Positions 34,353 through 44,196 of a DNA stretch of 64,000 nucleotides are shown one piece after another (position 1 is the first letter of the stretch; the number at the start of each line of letters is the position of its first letter). This DNA comes from Candidatus Schekmanbacteria bacterium (GTDB lineage: Bacteria > CSSED10-310 > JACPHN01). The translations under genes were made by a program, and so were the position numbers. Where the stretch lies: NCBI GenBank assembly GCA_016188575.1, contig JACPHN010000084.1, positions 1-64,000 on the forward strand, written 5' to 3'. The notes beneath the pieces were generated by a model. It was not told the DNA's origin and ran no database searches. It saw nothing but the letters and a program-made list of their open reading frames with translations.

Positions 34353-37112
34353 TCACAGTGCGCCGTTCCCGGCGCCGAGCTGCGCCTGCAAGCGTTTTAC
34401 GGCGCGCAGGGCGTTGCGGATCTCTTCGCGCGTCGGCAGGCTGAGCTTCTGGCCGGGCTGCCATTTTGCGGCCTCCTCAAGGGCCTGAACCGCACCTTGG
34501 GCAACCACGGCGTTCGGAAAGGGAACCGCGCCGAGACAGCGGGCAGCCTGGCGAACCACGGCGTCCTTGTTGGACGCTATCGCCCGCACAAGCAGCTCGC
34601 CAGCAACTTCGGCAGCTCTCGGGAAGAGCCCGGGGCTGGACTCGACCAGACGTTCGATCGTGGAGACGACAGCCTGGTCGATAACGTCGGCGCCGCGGAC
34701 GTCGAGCAGGGGCCCGAGGGCCTCGAGCGCGGCAGGACCACCGATGCGCCGAAGAGTCTCGAGCACCGTCGGCACGTTCTTGCGGGCGCCGGTCTTGAGC
34801 AGCGCGCCCACGGCACTCGCCGCCGACACGGGACGCAGCTCGCCGAGCGCCTCCAGTGCGGCAAGCGAGACGAGGTCCTCGGGGTCCTGGAGCAGGGCGA
34901 CGAGCTGATTCGCGGCATCGGCGAGCTGCAGCTTGCCGACGGTCCGCGCGGCGACCTCACGCTGGCGCCAGTCCTTGGAGCCGAGCAGTCGGACCAGGGC
35001 CACAACCCCGCGCTCGCAGGTGCTAAGCAACTCGATGGCGCGCTCACGCACTTCCAGGTGGTTGTCGTTGCAGGCCGAAACGATGAGGTCCACCGCGGGC
35101 TCGAGACCCCGTTTGGCCGCCGCCCCGGCGGCATCCAACGCGGCCAGGCGCACGCCCCAGCTCTCGTCGGCCAGCGCCGGCGCCAGCTCGCCGACGTCGG
35201 TGACGAGCGCCCCAAGACCCGCCAAGCCGAGGTAGCGAAGCTCCTTGATGCCGCAGTACCCACTCCGGCGAAAGAGCACGCGTAGCTCGTCTCGGTGCCG
35301 TGAAACCTCAAGCGACAGCGTGGCCGCATCGGCGTCGGCGACACCACCTTCGATCTGACGCCTGAGGTTTTCCCACTCTGTGGTGTCCGTCGAATCGGGA
35401 GGCGGCAGATCCTCCGCGACGGGCGGCGGAGCTACGATTCTGCGGATCGCGGCGAGATAGACCTGAAGGTTGTCGAGCCGTGGGTCGCGGGCGAGCAGAC
35501 GCTCTTCTTCAGTAGTCTCCGCCTCGTTGTCCGGCGGTGACTCCTCCGGGATCGGAACCCCAATCCACTCGGGCAGCCCCTCCGGGAAGCGCCGGCGGAG
35601 GCGATCGAGCACGGGAGTCAGGCCAAGCGGTCTCCCCACTGCACCGATGCAGTAGACTAGTGCAAGCTCGAGCCGCTGGTCGGCCTCTTCGCCGGGAAAC
35701 GGCACGGCGGCGAGCTCGCGGATCACCGCGGGCAGAACGCGCGAGCCTAGCCGCCGCAGTGCGTCGCCGACCTGACTCACGACGCGGGCGCTGGTGGCAT
35801 GACCTTTCAACCGATGCAGGTGAAATCCCACTGGATCCGTGTGCGCCATTCCGCGAAGCTGTTCGGCGATGAGCTTCTGGCGATTCGCCCGCGTCGACTC
35901 GCGCGCGAGCTGGCGCAGGGTTTCCGCCGCGATCTCACCGCCGATCTTGCCGAGCGCAATGACTCCGCGCGCGAAGATCGCCTCGCTCGTCACTCCATAA
36001 ATCGCTTCGCGAATAGGCTGCACGAAGGCGTTGCTGGCCACCGCTCCCATGACCTCGAGGATTTCGGACTTGAGCTGTGGAGAAGGGGTCTCAGCCAGCG
36101 CCCTGGCGAGCTCCATCTCCGCCAGCCCTCCACCCTTTTGCACGGCGTCCTTGAGGTCGCGACGGAGCTGGGGTCCGGGGATTCCCGAGGCGTCGTCCAG
36201 CAGGTCGCGCAACAGCAGGCGACTCGCCTCGTCGCGTTCGGCTGGGCCGGACACAGTAGCGCTCGCCGCCACTGGCGGTGCCGCCGGAGGGTCTGATCCC
36301 GGCGCCTCTGCGGTCAGTTCCGGTGCGGCCCCCGGTTCAGCGTTGAGGCGCCTGTATAGGTAGTCGACGAGGCGGCTTCGGTCCTCTCCCTCAGGGGGCG
36401 CGAACTGACATCGCAAGAGCTGATTCGTGGCACGGACAATGCGCGCGTGAACGCGGATCACGTTGTCCGCGTCGGGCAGTCTGATGTCTACGTACGCCAT
36501 CGAGCCCACGGGGAGGTCGAGTGGACAGTCGAGGACGGCGGAGAGGCTCGTGACGCCGAGATCCAGGGCGCGCCCAGTGCAGCGATTGCGGTTCTGGTTG
36601 ACCACCCGGATGAACACGGGTTCCTCGGGCGACGGCTGGACGCGCGGTTGTTTGCGCGCAGTGCGTGCCCCTTGCTGCAGCCGGGTAATTGCCTTCAAGA
36701 GTCTGGCGGTGGCGGACTCGTCGCCCGCCGATTCGCTCTTCCCGATGTAGCCGGCCACACCTGCCCGCAGGCAGCTCATGCGCAAATCGTATCCGGCGAC
36801 CTCGGTGAATACGATAACCGTCGTATCCGGAAACGAGGAGCGAAACGCGCGCAGCACGTCGAGCGGCTCGTAGCCCTTCCAGGCGAGCTCCAAGATGACC
36901 ACGGCTGGCTGCGGCGCGACGACGCCCGCGCCACCGGACTTGCTGCCGCGCGGGGACTGTTGTGCTGCCAGCCGCGCTCGCCGATCCTCGTCCAGGAGAT
37001 CGCGAAGGCGCACGAGGGTTCCGGCGGCAATGATGTCGTGGCCAAGCGGGATCAGGGACTCTGCGAGCTGCCGCGACACGCTTTCGTCTGGATCGGCAAA
37101 GATGATTTTCAT
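34353..37112 (-). CDS. pseudo-receiver / PilZ / HEAT-repeat regulatory protein
   Basis: This 919-residue protein carries the same modules as the one at 28998 in the opposite order. Residues 1-145 are a receiver fold (MKIIFADPDESVSRQLAESL) in which the phospho-acceptor position is Glu75 (VVILELAW) while Lys125 (GYIGKSES) is kept. Residues 160-265 are PilZ-like (NRNRCTGRALDLGVTSLSAV). The remainder is HEAT repeats (VRLAALDAAGAAAKRGLEPA; VVALVRLLGSKDWRQREVAA). ATG 37112 is chosen because the receiver begins there. The Glu should mimic the phosphorylated state or abolish phosphorylation. It probably acts as a scaffold or c-di-GMP reader. Confidence 0.8.
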   Translation of the reverse strand: MKIIFADPDESVSRQLAESLIPLGHDIIAAGTLVRLRDLLDEDRRARLAAQQSPRGSKSGGAGVVAPQPAVVILELAWKGYEPLDVLRAFRSSFPDTTVIVFTEVAGYDLRMSCLRAGVAGYIGKSESAGDESATARLLKAITRLQQGARTARKQPRVQPSPEEPVFIRVVNQNRNRCTGRALDLGVTSLSAVLDCPLDLPVGSMAYVDIRLPDADNVIRVHARIVRATNQLLRCQFAPPEGEDRSRLVDYLYRRLNAEPGAAPELTAEAPGSDPPAAPPVAASATVSGPAERDEASRLLLRDLLDDASGIPGPQLRRDLKDAVQKGGGLAEMELARALAETPSPQLKSEILEVMGAVASNAFVQPIREAIYGVTSEAIFARGVIALGKIGGEIAAETLRQLARESTRANRQKLIAEQLRGMAHTDPVGFHLHRLKGHATSARVVSQVGDALRRLGSRVLPAVIRELAAVPFPGEEADQRLELALVYCIGAVGRPLGLTPVLDRLRRRFPEGLPEWIGVPIPEESPPDNEAETTEEERLLARDPRLDNLQVYLAAIRRIVAPPPVAEDLPPPDSTDTTEWENLRRQIEGGVADADAATLSLEVSRHRDELRVLFRRSGYCGIKELRYLGLAGLGALVTDVGELAPALADESWGVRLAALDAAGAAAKRGLEPAVDLIVSACNDNHLEVRERAIELLSTCERGVVALVRLLGSKDWRQREVAARTVGKLQLADAANQLVALLQDPEDLVSLAALEALGELRPVSAASAVGALLKTGARKNVPTVLETLRRIGGPAALEALGPLLDVRGADVIDQAVVSTIERLVESSPGLFPRAAEVAGELLVRAIASNKDAVVRQAARCLGAVPFPNAVVAQGAVQALEEAAKWQPGQKLSLPTREEIRNALRAVKRLQAQLGAGNGAL

Positions 37113-37331
37113 GGTCCCGATCGCCCACCGGCGCACTTGAGCTTGCGCGGCGCGCGGGACTACCTTGACCGGCGCCGCGGTCTCTACCCATAGCCTCTTC
37201 ATAGTAGGCCGGCGGTTACGTTTTCAAGGTGCGCCGGCGCGACTTCCTGACGATCTTATCGTCCCGCCTCCCCGCCGGCTTGATCCGCGGCGGCGCGCCC
37301 TGGGCGACCGGCTCCGCCGATTGGCGCGCGA

Positions 37332-37340
37332 TGCTATACT
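37332..37340 (+). promoter_or_regulatory. extended -10 promoter candidate for the gdh gene
   Basis: TGC followed by TATACT (37335-37340) fits an extended -10 element. No good -35 box is at the right distance. The start would lie about 65 bases before ATG 37413. Confidence 0.4.
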
Positions 37341-37412
37341 ACCGGCCCGGTGAGGGTGCCGGCAATGACGTGGCCGAGCAGATAACACTGTGCCAGAGGT
37401 GGAGGCCTACGA

Positions 37413-40400
37413 ATGGCAACGCAAGACTATAGCGGTGAATCAGGGGAGGAGCGGCCAGGGAGCTCCTACGAACCGGGTTGGTCTACTCACGGTCCTGACC
37501 TTGACAAGGACCTCTTTGGCGACGTCACCCGGGCGGAAACTGACCCGGAGGCTTCCAAGCGCGGCGATGCACTCAACGAGTACATCGAGGATATCGCGGC
37601 GAGCGTGCGCGTTTCCATGGAGAAGTCCGTCGCCATCTTGACTCCTTGGTTCTTTTCCAACATGCCCCAGTTCTACTACCAGACGACGCCCAAGGAAGAG
37701 AAAATTCGGCATCTCCACGCCGTCATCACCGGGCACATCTTCGAAGCCAAGCAGAAGTTGCAACTGTGGAACCGCGAGCTCACGCGCACGACCTACCTGG
37801 CGCCGGCCAACGTCGCGGGTGTGTTCACCGAAATCGCGGACGGTGTCCTCGGCCTGGACTTGAAACATGCGACGATGTTCACGTCCAACGATCGGCTGCT
37901 GCTCATCGGGAGCTTCTTCACTAATCATTATCGAGCCGTAGATCGCAACAACCCGATCAACGCGACCAAGCTCGGAAAGACCCGGCAGATTCTCGCCGGG
38001 GATCCCAGTGAAGACGTCGATGCATTTCTCTTTGGCCTTGACGACGACACTGTCATTCACGGTACGCCTTCGCGACTCGCGCGCCTCTTCAAACTATTTC
38101 AGGCGAGCCGCTACCGGCCAGATGCCGTCAGCTACATCGAAGAAACCGCACACCAGGGGCTGTTTCGCTACGATATCGCCTATCACCGCATGCCGCTCTC
38201 GCGGACACTGCGGAGCATCCTCTCGCTATTCGATCGGCACGACTTCGAGGTGAGCCGGTGCATGGCGACCATCCTCAACCAGGTTTCGGATTCACCGCTC
38301 AGTATCTTTACCTTTCTCATCAGCCACAAGTCCGGAGAGGTCGTCGATGAGAAATGCGTTCCCCTGCTGAAAGTGAACAAGGCCGCAAAGACGCTCAGGT
38401 GGGTTGACCACGATCCCCTCGACGAGCTCTTGTTGGCGGCTCCAGGGGAGAACGAGGAGCCGTATTCTCTCAACGAGGTCAACCTGATCCGCGCGGTTTC
38501 GACGTGGGATCAGATTTTCCTGTCCAAGACGAACCCCTATTATTATTCGGAAGAGCGCATCCACAAAACGTTCTTGCGGTTCCCGGACCTGCTGCGCGAG
38601 CTCATCGACTACTTCAAGGTGCGGTTCGACCCGCGCTTCGCGGGTGACCGCCAGGCGGTCGCCGCAGCCGCGCACGCGGCCCTGCGCGAGAAAATCGCTG
38701 ACCTGGACGTGCGCATCGAGCATGACATTCTCCGGGAATCGCTGAATTTCATCGCACACATGCAGAAGACGAACTACTTTCATCCGCGCAAGACAGGGCT
38801 CTCCTTCCGCCTGAACCCCGCTTGCCTCAACTCCGAGCACTACCCTGAGCACCCGTTCGGCTTCTTCTTCCTCGTCGGGCGTGGCTACCGCGGCTTTCAC
38901 GTGCGCTTCCGCGACATCGCCCGCGGAGGCCTTCGACTCGTGATTCCCAGGGATCTCAGCCAGTACGAAGCGTCGCTGGCTGGCCTCTTCGATGAGACGA
39001 TCGGCCTCGCCTTCGCGCAGCAGCTCAAGAACAAGGACATTCCAGAGGGCGGAGCGAAGGCGGTCCTGCTCTTGTCCCCGGGCGCGGACCTGGACACGGC
39101 CGCGGTTGGTGCGGTCGATTCGCTGCTGAACTTGATCACCGTAGACCCGGCAACCAGCCGGCTGCACACCGGGATCATCGACTACTACGGTGAGGAGGAA
39201 TACATCTATCTCGGCCCTGACGAGAACTGCACCAACGACTTGATCGAGACTTTCGTGCGCCTGGCTCAGAACCAGGGCTATCGCTACGCCAATGCCTTCA
39301 TGTCCTCCAAGCCGCGCGGCGGCATCAACCACAAGGAATACGGCGTAACCTCCGAAGGAATCAGCGTGTTCTTGGAAAATCTGTTGTGGGAGATCGGGAT
39401 CAACCCGCACCGCGATTCCTTCACCGTCAAGATGACGGGTGGTCCGGACGGGGACGTCGCCGGAAACGAGCTCAAGATCCTGCACCGCGCCTACGGTGAT
39501 CGCGCCAAGGTCGTGGCCATCGCCGATGGCTACGGGGCGGCTCATGATCCCGCAGGGTTGGATTGGACGGAGCTCCTCGGGCTCGTTGACGCCAACCTTC
39601 CCATCAGCCACTTTCCAGCCGCGGCGTTGTCGGGCGCCACGGACGCCTTTGTGCTCAAGGCCGATACGAAGGAGCACGTCAAGGTTCGCAATACCCTTTG
39701 CGCGAAGGTGCGCGCCGACGTCTTCATTCCGGCCGGCGGGCGGCCCTACACCGTCAACAGCGACAACTGGTCGGCATTCCTCCAGGACGACGGGAAACCG
39801 ACCATGAAGGTTGTGGTCGAGGGCGCCAATATTTTTTTCACGGAGTCGGCGCGCAAGGCGTTGCAAGAGGCGGGCGCCCTGATGGTGCGGGACAGCTCGG
39901 CGAACAAGTGCGGAGTGATTTGTTCCTCCTTCGAAATCCTCGCCTGCCTGATCTTGACGCCGGACGAGTTTGTTTCGATCAAGGATGTGTACGTGCGGCA
40001 GGTCATTCGCAAACTGCGCTCAAAGGCCGACAAGGAGGCGAAACTGCTGCTCCGGGAGTATCACGAGCGCGGCAAGACGGCACCGCTCGCCGATCTGTCC
40101 CAGGTCCTGAGCAGCGTAATCAACCGCGTGACCGATGTCGTGCACGGCCAGCTTGAGCTTTCCGGCGACGAAGTGTTGCGGCAGCCGATGTACGACCAGC
40201 TCATCCTGGAGTACGCACCTGAGATCCTCGTTGAGCGCTATCGGGAGCGCCTGCTGAACGACATTCCGCGGAGTTACCGGCGGTCGCTCCTGGCCGCCGA
40301 CATTGCCGCGCGCATCGTGTATGCGGAGGGGATCTCCTGGCTAGAGCACATGGCGGACAGCAGCATCGTCGGCGCCGTGTTCACGTACATGCAACAACAA

Positions 40401-40613
40401 CGAAAAATCGCCGATATTATCGGCTCGATTGGCGACTTGACCTTCGAAAACAAGGAGGCGGTGGTGTACGTGCTTGAGCACGCTGGCGCACGCGCTCTCA
40501 CCATGGCGAATCGGGAGCGGCTAGAGCCCGGCGGTGGCGATGGCAATACCGCGGGTGGCCGAGGTTCAGATACCGCGGGCTGCCCAAGCGATCAGCAGGC
40601 ATGCCTCGTCTGA
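37413..40613 (+). CDS. NAD-specific glutamate dehydrogenase, large (~115 kDa) type
   Basis: The 1066-residue enzyme belongs to the large NAD-dependent glutamate dehydrogenases, which deaminate glutamate to 2-oxoglutarate. The N-terminal 450 residues are the regulatory region of the large forms. The catalytic part shows FRDIARGGLRLV, KDIPEGGAKAVLLLSP with the substrate-binding Lys, SKPRGGINHKEYGVTSEGI, and the NAD site MTGGPDGDVAGNELKIL. VVEGANIFFTESARKAL completes the fold. Its length is between the hexameric 50-kDa and the 180-kDa bacterial forms. ATG 37413 follows GGAGG; the stop overlaps the next gene by 13 bases. Confidence 0.92.
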   Translation: MATQDYSGESGEERPGSSYEPGWSTHGPDLDKDLFGDVTRAETDPEASKRGDALNEYIEDIAASVRVSMEKSVAILTPWFFSNMPQFYYQTTPKEEKIRHLHAVITGHIFEAKQKLQLWNRELTRTTYLAPANVAGVFTEIADGVLGLDLKHATMFTSNDRLLLIGSFFTNHYRAVDRNNPINATKLGKTRQILAGDPSEDVDAFLFGLDDDTVIHGTPSRLARLFKLFQASRYRPDAVSYIEETAHQGLFRYDIAYHRMPLSRTLRSILSLFDRHDFEVSRCMATILNQVSDSPLSIFTFLISHKSGEVVDEKCVPLLKVNKAAKTLRWVDHDPLDELLLAAPGENEEPYSLNEVNLIRAVSTWDQIFLSKTNPYYYSEERIHKTFLRFPDLLRELIDYFKVRFDPRFAGDRQAVAAAAHAALREKIADLDVRIEHDILRESLNFIAHMQKTNYFHPRKTGLSFRLNPACLNSEHYPEHPFGFFFLVGRGYRGFHVRFRDIARGGLRLVIPRDLSQYEASLAGLFDETIGLAFAQQLKNKDIPEGGAKAVLLLSPGADLDTAAVGAVDSLLNLITVDPATSRLHTGIIDYYGEEEYIYLGPDENCTNDLIETFVRLAQNQGYRYANAFMSSKPRGGINHKEYGVTSEGISVFLENLLWEIGINPHRDSFTVKMTGGPDGDVAGNELKILHRAYGDRAKVVAIADGYGAAHDPAGLDWTELLGLVDANLPISHFPAAALSGATDAFVLKADTKEHVKVRNTLCAKVRADVFIPAGGRPYTVNSDNWSAFLQDDGKPTMKVVVEGANIFFTESARKALQEAGALMVRDSSANKCGVICSSFEILACLILTPDEFVSIKDVYVRQVIRKLRSKADKEAKLLLREYHERGKTAPLADLSQVLSSVINRVTDVVHGQLELSGDEVLRQPMYDQLILEYAPEILVERYRERLLNDIPRSYRRSLLAADIAARIVYAEGISWLEHMADSSIVGAVFTYMQQQRKIADIIGSIGDLTFENKEAVVYVLEHAGARALTMANRERLEPGGGDGNTAGGRGSDTAGCPSDQQACLV

Positions 40614-41167
40614 CGCGCCTCTACACGCGCAAGGGAGATGCCGGTGAGACGCGCCTCGGAGACGGGCAGGTGATCGCCAAGGATGAGGCGCGCGTGGCGG
40701 CATACGGGAGCGTGGACGAGCTGAGCGCGGCCGTCGGGCTGGCGGTCGCGCTTGGTGTCTCCGAGGAGATTGCGGCAGACCTCACGTGGATTCAGAACGA
40801 GTTGCTCAATGCCGGGGCGGACCTGTGCGTGCGCGAGGAGGACAAGGCCAAGCGCGCCTGCCTCGTCGTGGAGGCGACAGCGGTAGTGCGCTTGGAACAT
40901 CGGATTGACGAGCTCACCGAGCTGCTCGGACCGCTTGCGGATTTCCTGTTGCCTGGCGGCACGGCCGGCGCCGCCCAGTTGCACGTGGCGCGGACGGTGT
41001 GCCGGCGCGCCGAGCGCGACATTGTCGCGCTCCGGCGGCGGGAAGCGGTAAGTGCAACTGTCCTGCAATTGATCAATCGCCTTTCGGATTACCTTTTCGC
41101 CGCTGCCCGGTACGAAAACCATCGCGGCGGGATCACCGAGCGACTCTGGGACAAGGACCGCCGCTAG
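40601..41167 (+). CDS. PduO-type ATP:cob(I)alamin adenosyltransferase
   Basis: The 188-residue enzyme transfers the adenosyl group from ATP to cob(I)alamin, making coenzyme B12. It opens with the family motif LYTRKGDAGETRLGDGQ, has KDEARVAAYGSVDELSAAVG, and the active-site region HVARTVCRRAERDIVAL followed by LINRLSDYLFAAAR. It overlaps the end of the glutamate dehydrogenase gene by 13 bases, so both are probably expressed together, although no functional tie is obvious. It supports cobalamin use by this organism, relevant to the B12-type radical SAM protein. Confidence 0.92.
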   Translation: MPRLTRLYTRKGDAGETRLGDGQVIAKDEARVAAYGSVDELSAAVGLAVALGVSEEIAADLTWIQNELLNAGADLCVREEDKAKRACLVVEATAVVRLEHRIDELTELLGPLADFLLPGGTAGAAQLHVARTVCRRAERDIVALRRREAVSATVLQLINRLSDYLFAAARYENHRGGITERLWDKDRR

Positions 41168-41233
41168 CTCCTGCGGGATCGGGGGCGTTAGCGGCAGGAC
41201 CCGCGCGCCCGGGCTTGGATGGCCGCGGTGGCG

Positions 41234-42160
41234 TTACGGGAGGTTGGTCCGCCGAAAGACCTCAGGCTGATCGAGCACAGCATGAAGCTCGCTCGCGCTC
41301 GGCAGCGAGGCCCGACCACCGTAGCCGCGGGTGGACAGGCCCCCTACGGCGCAGCCTGCTTGCAAAACCCGTTCCCATGGCCATTGGCTCAGGAATCCGA
41401 AGAGAATCCCCGCGCGAAAGGCGTCGCCGGCACCCGTGGTGTCGACGCTATCGACGTTGAGCGCCGGGCAGGTGAGCAAGCGTCCGTCGGCAAGCGCAAT
41501 GGCGCCCCGATTGCCTGCCGTGATCGCGACGAAACGGGCGCCGAACCGTGCCATCGCCGCCAGAGCGGACTTGTCGTCCGCGGGCAGCCCGAGTTTTTCC
41601 GGGAACGCGGCGTCGGCTACGATCAGATCGCACACCTGCAGAAGCTCGGCGGTATGTCCGAGCACCTCTTCAGCGTCCAGCGATACCACTACGCCTTCCT
41701 CTTTGGCGGCCCGTGCCGCAGCGAGCCCCCCCTCGTCCTGGCCGTCAAGGTGAAGAGCTCTGGCTCCCGCAATGGCCTGCGCCGGAATCCGCGCGCCGTC
41801 AATCGCCAGGGCCTCGGGTCGCCGCCACACGATCGTGCGCTCGGCCGTAGTCGCGTTCACCATGATGAAAGCGTGCTGCGAGGCCAAGCCGCGTCCGATT
41901 TGCAACTCCTCGATGCCGACGCCCTCCTCCACGAGGTCGCTGAGAATTGCTGTACCGTTCAGATCGTCGCCGATCTTGCCGACAAATGCCGTTCTGAGCC
42001 CCAGGCGCTGGAGCGCGACGAGGCAGTTTGGCACCTGCCCGCCTGAAAGCTGATAGTGGCGCCTTGCTCGCATTTTCCCGCCGGGTATGACGGCCCCATC
42101 CAACACGCAGATGTCATCCACACAAGCATGTCCTATGCCCAATACGTCCCAGCTCTTCAT
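41234..42160 (-). CDS. PfkB-family carbohydrate kinase
   Basis: This 308-residue ribokinase-like kinase phosphorylates a sugar or nucleoside with ATP. The N-terminal GG motif is in YQLSGGQVPNCLVALQRLG, and the C-terminal signature with catalytic Asp and anion hole is VDTTGAGDAFRAGILFG. The lid segment IWRRPEALAIDG is specific to no subgroup I know. It converges on the adenosyltransferase gene. The substrate cannot be named. Confidence 0.88.
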   Translation of the reverse strand: MKSWDVLGIGHACVDDICVLDGAVIPGGKMRARRHYQLSGGQVPNCLVALQRLGLRTAFVGKIGDDLNGTAILSDLVEEGVGIEELQIGRGLASQHAFIMVNATTAERTIVWRRPEALAIDGARIPAQAIAGARALHLDGQDEGGLAAARAAKEEGVVVSLDAEEVLGHTAELLQVCDLIVADAAFPEKLGLPADDKSALAAMARFGARFVAITAGNRGAIALADGRLLTCPALNVDSVDTTGAGDAFRAGILFGFLSQWPWERVLQAGCAVGGLSTRGYGGRASLPSASELHAVLDQPEVFRRTNLP

Positions 42161-42240
42161 GGCTTATATGCTCTCAATCGATAACGGCGGTGCCAGCGCG
42201 AAGTCTCGCGGGGTAAACGTACTATGGCTGTTTGGCGCGC

Positions 42241-42270
42241 TTGACAAGGTCCGCGGCCGCCGGCTAGTAT
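42241..42270 (+). promoter_or_regulatory. promoter of the TPR lipoprotein gene
   Basis: TTGACA (42241-42246), an 18-bp spacer and TAGTAT (42265-42270) are found, giving a leader of about 170 bases before ATG 42451. Confidence 0.6.
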
Positions 42271-42450
42271 CGACGCACGCACTCGTGCACGCCGCGAGCA
42301 GCACCGCGGTGCGAAAACACCGGACGACCACGCGCGGTCGCCGGCCGGGGGCTCCCCCAACATGCAACGTCGCTGTTTCCCGGCGCGGGACGATGCCGCA
42401 GGCAGTGAAACCGCGTGGACCGCAACCGCCACTTCCGGAAGGATCTCGAC

Positions 42451-44064
42451 ATGCTGATCGCCGCGCCAGGTCGCCACCGGGGAGCACTGCTGAGCTTCTC
42501 CCGGATGATATTCGTGTTCATCGCCGCCGTCATGGTGGTGCTCACGGCATCGGCCTGCCTCTTCACCTCCAAGGCCTCCAAGCGCTACCAGGAAGGGGTC
42601 AAGCTCTACCAGGCGGGGCTGTACACCGAGGCGATATCTGAGCTCGAGGCGGCGCTCGAGATGAAGCCAAACGTGTCGCCGACGCTGCGTGACGAGCTCG
42701 CGGCCGCACACGTCGAAGTCGGCAAGCAGGCGCTGGCTGCGGGTAGCACAGAAACCGCACAGGAGCAGTTTCGGCGCGCTCTGGAGCTCGTCCCGAACCA
42801 GCCGGCCGCGCGCCTCGGGCTCGGCGAAATGAACCTGCGCCTTGGCAACGGTGCGCAAGCGCGGGAATTCCTGGCGCTGGCGGCCTCATCCGGTCCAGCG
42901 GACGTGCGCACGCGCGCCGAGGAACGGCTCGCCGATGCCTATTACCTCGAGGGAGACTACGCCGGCGCCGTCGAGCAGCTCCAAAAGATCTTGAAAGCAC
43001 AACCACAGAACGCGCGGGCCCGCGTTACGATGGGGCGGATTTTCCTCGACAAAGGCGAGATCGCGGAGGCACTCGGCGAGCTCCAGCAGGCAGTCACCGC
43101 GGATGATAGCTCGGGGGATGCTCATTACTACTACGGCGCGGCTCTGCTTCGCGATGGGCACCCCACGACCGCCGCCAAGCACGTCGAACGCGCCATGTAC
43201 CTCAAGAATGCCTTCATGGACGACGCGAAGTGCCGCGCGTTGCTCGGGGATGCCTATCTCGCCGACAAGGTGTTCCCGCGCGCGGCGAAGGAATACGAGC
43301 GGGCAGTGGGCATCACTCCGGCCATCGAGGAGCAGATAGCGAGAAACTATGGCATCGCCGCCTACCACGTCGGCGATAACAGCCTCGCGCGCAAATACCT
43401 CGACAAGGCCATGGAGGGAGCGGGAAACGACCCGGTTCTCGCCTACTATCTGGGCGCCCTGGCCTACCGCGAAGGCCGCAAGGACGTGGCGGCGCGCTAT
43501 GTCGACCAGGCATTCGCGGGCAAAGTCGAGGATTCCATCGCGGATCTCTCCCGTCTGAAAGGGTTGCTCTTGCTCGACTCGGGCCACGAAACGGAGGCGG
43601 ACTCGTTTTTCGAGAAGTATGTGAGCGCCGGCGGCACGGATCCCGCGGCACTGTATCGCGTAGGCCGCAAGCTCGCGGCCCGCGGGAGCTACGATGACGC
43701 CGTGGAGCTCCTCACCCAGGCGGTCACACAACAACCTGCCAATGCCGACGCGCGTTTCAGCCTCGGTCTGGTCTATGAGAAGCTCAGGGAATACAACCGG
43801 GCCGCGGAGCAATACAACGAGATCGTGACGCTCTCGCCTGATCATGGTGGCGCGCATCTGCAGCTTGGCATTCTCTACGCGAAGCCGCTGGCCAACCGAC
43901 AGCTCGCCATCCAGCACTGGGAGCAGTACCTGGCGTTGCGCCCGAGTGACCCGCAGTCGGCGGCGGTCCGCGCCAACCTCGGAATCCTGAAGGCGCAGCA
44001 GCAAAGCCAGGACGAGGAGGAAAAGAAGAAGCCGCCGCGGACGCGACGCCGGCAGGGCTCCTGA
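42451..44064 (+). CDS. TPR-repeat exported protein or lipoprotein
   Basis: The 537-residue protein has an N-terminal hydrophobic segment ending in VLTASAC, a possible lipobox. From there about 12-13 TPR units follow in series (ASKRYQEGVKLYQAGLYTEA; ANADARFSLGLVYEKLREYN). The C-terminus is a Lys/Arg-rich tail (DEEEKKKPPRTRRRQGS). TPR proteins scaffold complexes, often at the envelope. ATG 42451 is chosen because GGAAGGA sits seven bases upstream; a GTG at 42415 is in frame. Its partner is unknown, since it stands alone. Confidence 0.8.
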   Translation: MLIAAPGRHRGALLSFSRMIFVFIAAVMVVLTASACLFTSKASKRYQEGVKLYQAGLYTEAISELEAALEMKPNVSPTLRDELAAAHVEVGKQALAAGSTETAQEQFRRALELVPNQPAARLGLGEMNLRLGNGAQAREFLALAASSGPADVRTRAEERLADAYYLEGDYAGAVEQLQKILKAQPQNARARVTMGRIFLDKGEIAEALGELQQAVTADDSSGDAHYYYGAALLRDGHPTTAAKHVERAMYLKNAFMDDAKCRALLGDAYLADKVFPRAAKEYERAVGITPAIEEQIARNYGIAAYHVGDNSLARKYLDKAMEGAGNDPVLAYYLGALAYREGRKDVAARYVDQAFAGKVEDSIADLSRLKGLLLLDSGHETEADSFFEKYVSAGGTDPAALYRVGRKLAARGSYDDAVELLTQAVTQQPANADARFSLGLVYEKLREYNRAAEQYNEIVTLSPDHGGAHLQLGILYAKPLANRQLAIQHWEQYLALRPSDPQSAAVRANLGILKAQQQSQDEEEKKKPPRTRRRQGS

Positions 44065-44148
44065 GCAGAGGCCGCACCCCGGGCGTTTCCGTAGGACGGC
44101 CGCGACGCCAGTCCTCTGTGATCGGCTTGCGCTGTCGGGGCGCGAGAC

Positions 44149-44185
44149 AAAAAAACGCCGGCGCCCCGTCTCCGGGAGCGCCGGC
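44149..44185 (-). terminator. Rho-independent terminator (minus orientation)
   Basis: The stem GCCGGCGC (44157-44164) pairs with GCGCCGGC (44178-44185), with CCCG/CGGG pairing inside and one bulged A. Read on the minus strand it is followed by seven T (44155-44149). It could also stop the plus-strand TPR gene, but only the minus strand has the T tract, although no minus-strand gene ends here. Confidence 0.65.
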
Positions 44186-44196
44186 ATTCAAAAACT

